Below, one piece after another: positions 5,606-9,348 of a stretch of 9,348 nt of DNA (position 1 is its first letter; each line of letters begins with the position of its first letter). Source of the DNA: Candidatus Saccharibacteria bacterium UBA4215. Its GTDB lineage: Bacteria > Patescibacteriota > Saccharimonadia > Saccharimonadales > Saccharimonadaceae. A model generated the notes under the pieces. The model saw nothing but the letters and a program-made list of their open reading frames with translations. It made no database searches and was not told the DNA's origin. The stretch is taken from positions 16,728 to 26,075 of the forward strand of contig DFTJ01000031.1 of the NCBI GenBank assembly GCA_002381485.1. Reading direction: 5' to 3'. The position numbers and the translations under genes were made by a program.

Positions 5606-6670
5606 TTAGGCGAGCGATTTGATGGCAGCAAGGAGTGTACGTGCTGAACGATCCCAGGTGAAGGAGGCAATGTGCTGACTCCCCTGTTTGATGACTTCTT
5701 GTCGCTTGTCAGGTGTGTCTAGTGAGAGGATGCCTTCCGCAAAGCTTTTAGGGCTCTTCACGTTTGCGTAGACAGCACCACTGGCTGCGACTTCGTGAAA
5801 GATGGGGATGTCACTGACGACTGCCGGTACGCCCATTGAGAGCGCCTCGGCGATGGGTATACCATACCCCTCATCCTTGCTGGCAGTTGCAAGCAATGCA
5901 TTATCCGCCAACAGCGCCTCGTACTCGTCATCAGTAACGCCTCCATAAAACCGAACGTCGCTGCCGCTGGGTATTAAAGCCGTGAGCTCATGACGTCTTT
6001 GGGGATCAATCTTGCTGAGCAGGTGTAACGTTTTTCCGGGAAGCCACTCCATCGCTTTAATCAGTGTCTCGACGTTTTTATAAGGCATAAACGAGCCCAT
6101 ATAGACGATGTTTTTGATAGTGTTTTTGTGGGTTACTTTGTGGGTGTGGAATCGTTGCGGTGCGTTTGGGATGACGATAATCGGGCGCTTGGTGAGTTTG
6201 TGCTGCTGAAATTCCCGCTGGACAGTTTGGCTGACGGTTGCGACGATATCTGCGCCATTGAGCGCCAGACGTTGTGGGCCGTAACTAAGGTGAAAAGCAC
6301 GCCAGCCAAGCTTAAGGACAGGTGAAAGTTGTCGAGGCGGCGTGCGATGGCGATAGTAAATCATGTCATGCAATGTCAGGATGAGCTTGTAGTTACGGCC
6401 CGCTGATCCCATTGTTTGTAATGGCGAGAAGACGACGTCGGGTTGATACTTGTTCAGGACTTTAGCGGTAAAAGGTTCTTTGATTGAGTCCGGTCGATGA
6501 ATCTGGAGATAGGCGGCTTTTTTAGGAAGAAACTGAATTTGTGCGGGATCGCATATTAAGAAAGTGACTTTTAGGTGACGGTAGAGAGCCTTGGCTAGTT
6601 CGGTCGAATAGCGGCTAATTCCGTCGTGGAAATCGGTCCGGATATAGCGTGCGTCAAAAAATACGTTCAT
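5606..6670 (-). CDS. GT4-family glycosyltransferase (GT-B fold)
   Basis: 354 residues, typical length for GT4 retaining glycosyltransferases that move a sugar from a nucleotide-sugar donor. The N-terminal acceptor half has the FHDGISRYSTEL loop (14-25) and LILTLHDMIYY (96-106). The C-terminal donor half has VIPNAP (166-171), NIVYMGSFMPYKN (187-199), and an EX7E signature Glu267...Glu275 in DEGYGIPIAEALSMG. No membrane span is visible, so it is probably cytosolic or peripheral. The substrate cannot be told; a mannosyl- or rhamnosyl-type surface glycan role is a guess. A longer frame to 6712 adds 14 residues, but it extends through the likely -10 box, so the ATG at 6670 (MNVFFDARYIR) is preferred. 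The gene is divergent from a second GT4 gene across 59 bp and leads the minus-strand run towards smpB. Confidence 0.9.
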   Translation of the reverse strand: MNVFFDARYIRTDFHDGISRYSTELAKALYRHLKVTFLICDPAQIQFLPKKAAYLQIHRPDSIKEPFTAKVLNKYQPDVVFSPLQTMGSAGRNYKLILTLHDMIYYRHRTPPRQLSPVLKLGWRAFHLSYGPQRLALNGADIVATVSQTVQREFQQHKLTKRPIIVIPNAPQRFHTHKVTHKNTIKNIVYMGSFMPYKNVETLIKAMEWLPGKTLHLLSKIDPQRRHELTALIPSGSDVRFYGGVTDDEYEALLADNALLATASKDEGYGIPIAEALSMGVPAVVSDIPIFHEVAASGAVYANVKSPKSFAEGILSLDTPDKRQEVIKQGSQHIASFTWDRSARTLLAAIKSLA

Positions 6671-6678
6671 CTCTGTAG

Positions 6679-6687
6679 ATTGTAGCA
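6679..6687 (-). promoter_or_regulatory. Extended -10 of the minus-strand glycosyltransferase
   Basis: TGCTACAAT on the minus strand. The predicted start is near 6672, about 2 nt before the ATG at 6670. No Shine-Dalgarno. The -35 region (CCCAAT with a 17-bp spacer) is weak and overlaps the promoter of the divergent gene. Confidence 0.6.
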
Positions 6688-6691
6688 TGCG

Positions 6692-6720
6692 TTGGGCGTT
6701 GATTGGGCTCATGGTATAAT
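6692..6720 (+). promoter_or_regulatory. Promoter of the plus-strand glycosyltransferase
   Basis: TTGGGC (6692-6697), 17-bp spacer, then TATAAT (6715-6720) extended as TGGTATAAT. The predicted start is 6727-6728, leaving 2-3 nt before the ATG at 6730. No Shine-Dalgarno. Confidence 0.65.
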
Positions 6721-6729
6721 CAGCAGCAT

Positions 6730-7899
6730 ATGAAAATCCTTATCGCGTCGGATTTACACTATCCGACTATCAATGGTGTCGCCACTTTTAGCCGTAACTT
6801 AGCGCGTGGCCTAGCTGACCTTGGGCATGAAGTTGTGGTGATTGCACCTAGCCAGACCGGCAAGAAATGTAAAGAAGTGGATGGAAACCACGTTATTGTA
6901 CGCACCAACTCGGTGCCCTTCCCCTTCTACCAGAACTTTCGTATCTCCCCCAATCCCGCCCGTGAGGTTCGAAAGATTATCGAAGATTTTGACCCTGATG
7001 TCATTCACATTCAAATGGTGTTGTGGCTGGGAAGTGCTGCATTAAAATACGGCAACAAATTCGGCATCCCAATCGTCAGCACTAACCATGCCATGCCCGA
7101 AAACTTGATGGATAACTTAAAGCTTTTAGCGCCGGTTTCTCGTTCCATTAACTATATCCTGAAGGCGTACGGTGCCCGGTTCCATTCAAAGGCCGACTAT
7201 GTGACACTGCCGACGCAGGCGGCGATCGACATGTTTAATGCTGGCGACAAAATTAAAATTCCGATGGCGCCTGTCTCTAACGGTATTGATTTGGCCCGCT
7301 TTACGCCGCAAGAGGCACCCAAGTCCGTGTATGAAAAGTTTCACTTGCCGAACGATGCTCCAATCGTTACCTATATCGGTCGTCTTGATGCCGAAAAGCA
7401 TATATCTGTCTTGGTCCGAGCATTCGTGAGAGTGAATGCACAGCACCCTGAGGCACACCTTCTGATTGTTGGCGATGGGACGGATGCACCTCGCCTGAAG
7501 GCACTTGTTAAAGAGTTTGGCTTGCAGCAACACGTTACTTTTACCGGTAAGGTGAGTGACGAAGACTTGGTGCTACTGCACCGCGTTGGAACAGTTTATT
7601 GTATGCCCTCCCCTGCTGAGCTACAGAGCATCGCAACGCTTGAAGCTATGGCGAGCGGACAGCCAATCGTGGCGGTTGATGCTGGGGCGCTCCGTGAACT
7701 TTGTCAGCACGAGCGCAATGGGTATTTGTGCGAGCAAGATAATGACGAAGAGATCGCTGCTGGGATTATATCTATTATTGAAGATGCTTCACTGCGAGAA
7801 TCGATGAGCAAAGAAAGCCTTGCGATTGCGAAAACACACGACCTGCAAACAACCCTGAAGCAGTTCGAAAAAATTTATCAAGATTTAATAAAAGCTTGA
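6730..7899 (+). CDS. GT4-family glycosyltransferase, PimB/diacylglycerol-glucosyltransferase-like
   Basis: 389 residues, full GT-B length. The N-terminal half starts MKILIASDLHYPTINGVATF with the Gly-rich acceptor loop, then HEVVVIAP (33-40), VIHIQMVLWLG (91-101) and STNHAMPENL (117-126). The last is like the 'TNHFMPEN' segment I associate with lipid-linked glucosyl- and mannosyltransferases. The donor half has PVSNGID (181-187), IGRLDAEKH (216-224), LLIVGDG (244-250) and an EX7E signature Glu297...Glu305 in AELQSIATLEAMASG. By family pattern it is a retaining transferase acting on a membrane lipid or cell-wall acceptor at the inner membrane surface; the exact sugar is not determinable. The ATG at 6730 begins the conserved first strand; the nine extra in-frame codons back to 6703 contain the -10 box. 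The end overlaps the convergent hydrolase gene by 22 bp. Confidence 0.92.
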   Translation: MKILIASDLHYPTINGVATFSRNLARGLADLGHEVVVIAPSQTGKKCKEVDGNHVIVRTNSVPFPFYQNFRISPNPAREVRKIIEDFDPDVIHIQMVLWLGSAALKYGNKFGIPIVSTNHAMPENLMDNLKLLAPVSRSINYILKAYGARFHSKADYVTLPTQAAIDMFNAGDKIKIPMAPVSNGIDLARFTPQEAPKSVYEKFHLPNDAPIVTYIGRLDAEKHISVLVRAFVRVNAQHPEAHLLIVGDGTDAPRLKALVKEFGLQQHVTFTGKVSDEDLVLLHRVGTVYCMPSPAELQSIATLEAMASGQPIVAVDAGALRELCQHERNGYLCEQDNDEEIAAGIISIIEDASLRESMSKESLAIAKTHDLQTTLKQFEKIYQDLIKA

Positions 7900-8651
7900 A
7901 CAAGATCAGCGATTTTTTCGGGCGCCTCGTAATGCGTAAGGTGCCCGACCCCTTTGACGACCTTAAGCTGCGCATCTGGAAATAGTGCAACCAGCTGCTG
8001 CTGTTTTTCTAGGGGTGTTATGTCATCTACATCACCGGCGATCAGGAGTGTGTTGTTTTTGATGCTGGGCGCGCTTTCTTGAACGGTATGGTTCACAGAG
8101 GTGATGAACCCTTGGTAGACCGATTTTGGGCTATGAAAGGTGCTGAAGAACTGGCGATGCTGATCGCGTATAAAGGTTCGAAGTTGTTTGTCTTTCGTTT
8201 TTGTCATGACGGCGCTCATGATATCGACACTCGGTGTTGAGGAGAGCCAGGCTCGAGCAATGCCCTTCGGGAGGTGCTTGCCGAGCCAGTAGTAGAAGAT
8301 GGCAAGCTTTGTCATGAAGCGACGTGGCCCTTCGAGCGCTGGTGCCCCGATTGGGTTTACTAGTATAAGCCGATCGATGGTATCGCCATATTTTGCTGCG
8401 TATGCTGCACATACGATGGTGCCGAATGAGTGCCCCAGAAGAACAGGGGGCCCTGAAAGTTCCAGAGAAAGCACGTAGCCATGCAGCCATTCAACGTATG
8501 CCTCAAGGCTGTAGTCGTGCAGCATGTCACCGTCTGCGAAGCCAGGCAGGTCGGGCACGATTGTCTTGACAGTATTCAGCTGGTCGGCAATCAAAGACAG
8601 CCCTTGGTGGGTGCCACGAAAGCCGTGAATCATGATGAGAACTTTTTTCAC
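7878..8651 (-). CDS. Alpha/beta hydrolase
   Basis: 257 residues. The alpha/beta-hydrolase triad is visible: nucleophile Ser75 in LLGHSFGT, an acid (most likely Asp209) in AGDVDDITP, and His237 in GVGHLTHYEAPE. The oxyanion-hole motif HGFRG is at 9-13. A helical cap lies at about 105-185. No signal peptide or membrane anchor is present, so it is probably cytosolic. This family covers esterases, lipases, dienelactone-like and C-C hydrolases, and the substrate cannot be told. The start is GTG at 8651: the first beta strand (KKVLIMIHGF) needs these residues, and the next Met would cut into it. A TATACT box ends 7 nt upstream of the GTG. The gene is divergent from the ParB-like gene (61 bp between) and overlaps the 3' end of the convergent glycosyltransferase. 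Confidence 0.92.
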   Translation of the reverse strand: MKKVLIMIHGFRGTHQGLSLIADQLNTVKTIVPDLPGFADGDMLHDYSLEAYVEWLHGYVLSLELSGPPVLLGHSFGTIVCAAYAAKYGDTIDRLILVNPIGAPALEGPRRFMTKLAIFYYWLGKHLPKGIARAWLSSTPSVDIMSAVMTKTKDKQLRTFIRDQHRQFFSTFHSPKSVYQGFITSVNHTVQESAPSIKNNTLLIAGDVDDITPLEKQQQLVALFPDAQLKVVKGVGHLTHYEAPEKIADLVQAFIKS

Positions 8652-8658
8652 TACCGTC

Positions 8659-8664
8659 AGTATA
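8659..8664 (-). promoter_or_regulatory. Possible -10 box of the hydrolase gene
   Basis: TATACT on the minus strand. The predicted start at 8652 is one base before the GTG start. There is no TG extension. ATGACA at 8678-8683 resembles a -35 but is only 13 bp away, so the call is tentative. Confidence 0.4.
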
Positions 8665-8676
8665 TCGTACTTTTGC

Positions 8677-8705
8677 TTGTCATTTTTTTATACATCATGC
8701 ATTAT
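8677..8705 (+). promoter_or_regulatory. Promoter of the ParB-like gene
   Basis: TTGTCA (8677-8682), 17-bp spacer, CATTAT (8700-8705). The predicted start is 8712, one base before the ATG at 8713. The -35 matches consensus at five of six positions, but the -10 at only four. No Shine-Dalgarno. Confidence 0.5.
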
Positions 8706-8712
8706 TGTGGGT

Positions 8713-9348
8713 ATGTCTGAGGGGAAATCACAAGAGCTTATTGAATTTGGGCCAAGCAGTCTTGAGGCTGTCCCTCTGCTTGCAATAAATAAGCTTGAGC
8801 AAGTCCGCACGAACTATGACCAGGAGCGGCTGGAAGAGCTGGCCATCTCGATTATGAAGGAGGGCTCACTAGAGAAAAATGGTAGCGTCGGGTCGGCTGA
8901 CTTCAATCTTTTAGAGCCGATTGGCGTTGGGCGACACGACAAGAGCTCACTTCGGCGGTACATTAACGATCACGGTGAATATTATCAGATAGCTCAAGCT
9001 GATCGCAAAACGCCCTCTGATCTTCGACCACTCGACGATGGTCGCTTCATCATTCTGAACTATGGCCACCGCCGCACTTTGGCGATTCAATCGCTCATTC
9101 AAGCGTTTGGGCTAGATGCCGAGCGGGCCACCGTGAGTTCGCACGTGGGTGATAATATCGAGTTTGCTAAAGCGCTCGCTGACCAGCTTCGTGAGAACAA
9201 CCACGATCGCCTGCCCCCATATGATGAAGCTCGAGCTATCGCACTGCAGTATCATGATCTTATTCGCAAGACTGGCGTTGCTCCCAATATTAAGAAGCTT
9301 GGGCTTGAACTGGGTTTTAGTGAGACTAAGGTGCGCGATGCGTTGGCA
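8713..9348 (+). CDS. ParB-like DNA-binding protein (3' end outside the window)
   Basis: An open frame of 212 codons runs from ATG 8713 to the window end without a stop. The ParB N-terminal domain is recognisable: box I VRTNYDQERLEELAISI (31-47), box II GHRR (118-121) in IILNYGHRRTLAIQSL, and an arginine motif ENNHDR (161-166; one residue longer than the usual ENxxR) followed by LPPYDEARAI. A helix-turn-helix follows at about 190-211 (IKKLGLELGFSETKVRDAL). In ParB-family proteins these parts bind and hydrolyse CTP and contact parS-like DNA. Between boxes I and II there is a stretch of about 65 residues without clear ParB similarity, longer than in typical ParB. No parA gene is seen on the upstream side, so a segregation role is unproven; a ParB-like regulator is equally possible. 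Confidence 0.8.
   Translation, partial: MSEGKSQELIEFGPSSLEAVPLLAINKLEQVRTNYDQERLEELAISIMKEGSLEKNGSVGSADFNLLEPIGVGRHDKSSLRRYINDHGEYYQIAQADRKTPSDLRPLDDGRFIILNYGHRRTLAIQSLIQAFGLDAERATVSSHVGDNIEFAKALADQLRENNHDRLPPYDEARAIALQYHDLIRKTGVAPNIKKLGLELGFSETKVRDALA

Noticed and set aside
8689..8694. TATACA as the -10 of the ParB-like gene
   Set aside because: It has no -35 at a suitable distance, whereas TTGTCA fits CATTAT at 8700-8705 with a 17-bp spacer.
1..9348. CRISPR array, insertion sequence, prophage, toxin-antitoxin or other defence system
   Set aside because: No regularly spaced repeats, transposase, integrase or recognisable defence genes were seen on either strand.

Overview
The window looks like a compact chromosomal segment from a Patescibacteria/CPR bacterium, most likely Candidatus Saccharibacteria (TM7). 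This is inferred from gene content and recognisable protein styles: a membrane sortase with a Tyr/Gln-rich cytoplasmic tail, a divergent NAD(P)H-hydrate-dehydratase-like protein beginning MDYSFWKKQ, a guanylate-kinase-like P-loop protein and very tight packing. No 16S or other phylogenetic marker is present. TGA is used as a stop (at 7897-7899 and 7878-7880), so the UGA=Gly code of Gracilibacteria/Absconditabacteria does not apply. There are no mobile elements, CRISPR arrays, long repeats or gene-free stretches over 300 bases.

Layout. The plus-strand 3' end of a beta-propeller-like protein (1-256) abuts, tail to tail, a minus-strand sortase (257-1453). A palindromic -10-like box (1476-1485) separates the sortase from a plus-strand tRNA-Leu(CAA) (1532-1618). 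Then comes a run of six minus-strand genes, in transcription order: a GT4 glycosyltransferase (6670-5606), smpB (5585-5118), an ExoIII-type AP endonuclease (5110-4313), a guanylate-kinase-like protein (4270-3482), a hydrate-dehydratase-like protein (3477-2683) and an unknown 335-residue protein (2644-1637). A second GT4 glycosyltransferase (6730-7899) is divergent from the first across 59 bp. It overlaps by 22 bp the tail of a convergent alpha/beta hydrolase (8651-7878). The last gene, divergent from the hydrolase across 61 bp, is a ParB-like protein (8713 to the window end) truncated by the window.

Functional themes are the cell surface (sortase, two glycosyltransferases, perhaps the propeller protein), housekeeping (tRNA, trans-translation, base-excision repair, possible metabolite repair) and DNA binding (ParB-like). 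I do not see a single multi-gene pathway or a clear defence or mobile system.

The most notable signal is regulatory. At eight protein starts, a -10-like hexamer ends only 6-9 nt before the start codon, and no Shine-Dalgarno sequence is visible. At five of them the box is an extended -10 (TGnTATAAT or TGnTACAAT). This predicts leaderless or nearly leaderless mRNAs (0-3 nt leaders) as the usual mode here. The sortase is the exception, with a leader of about 16 nt and a TAGGA Shine-Dalgarno.
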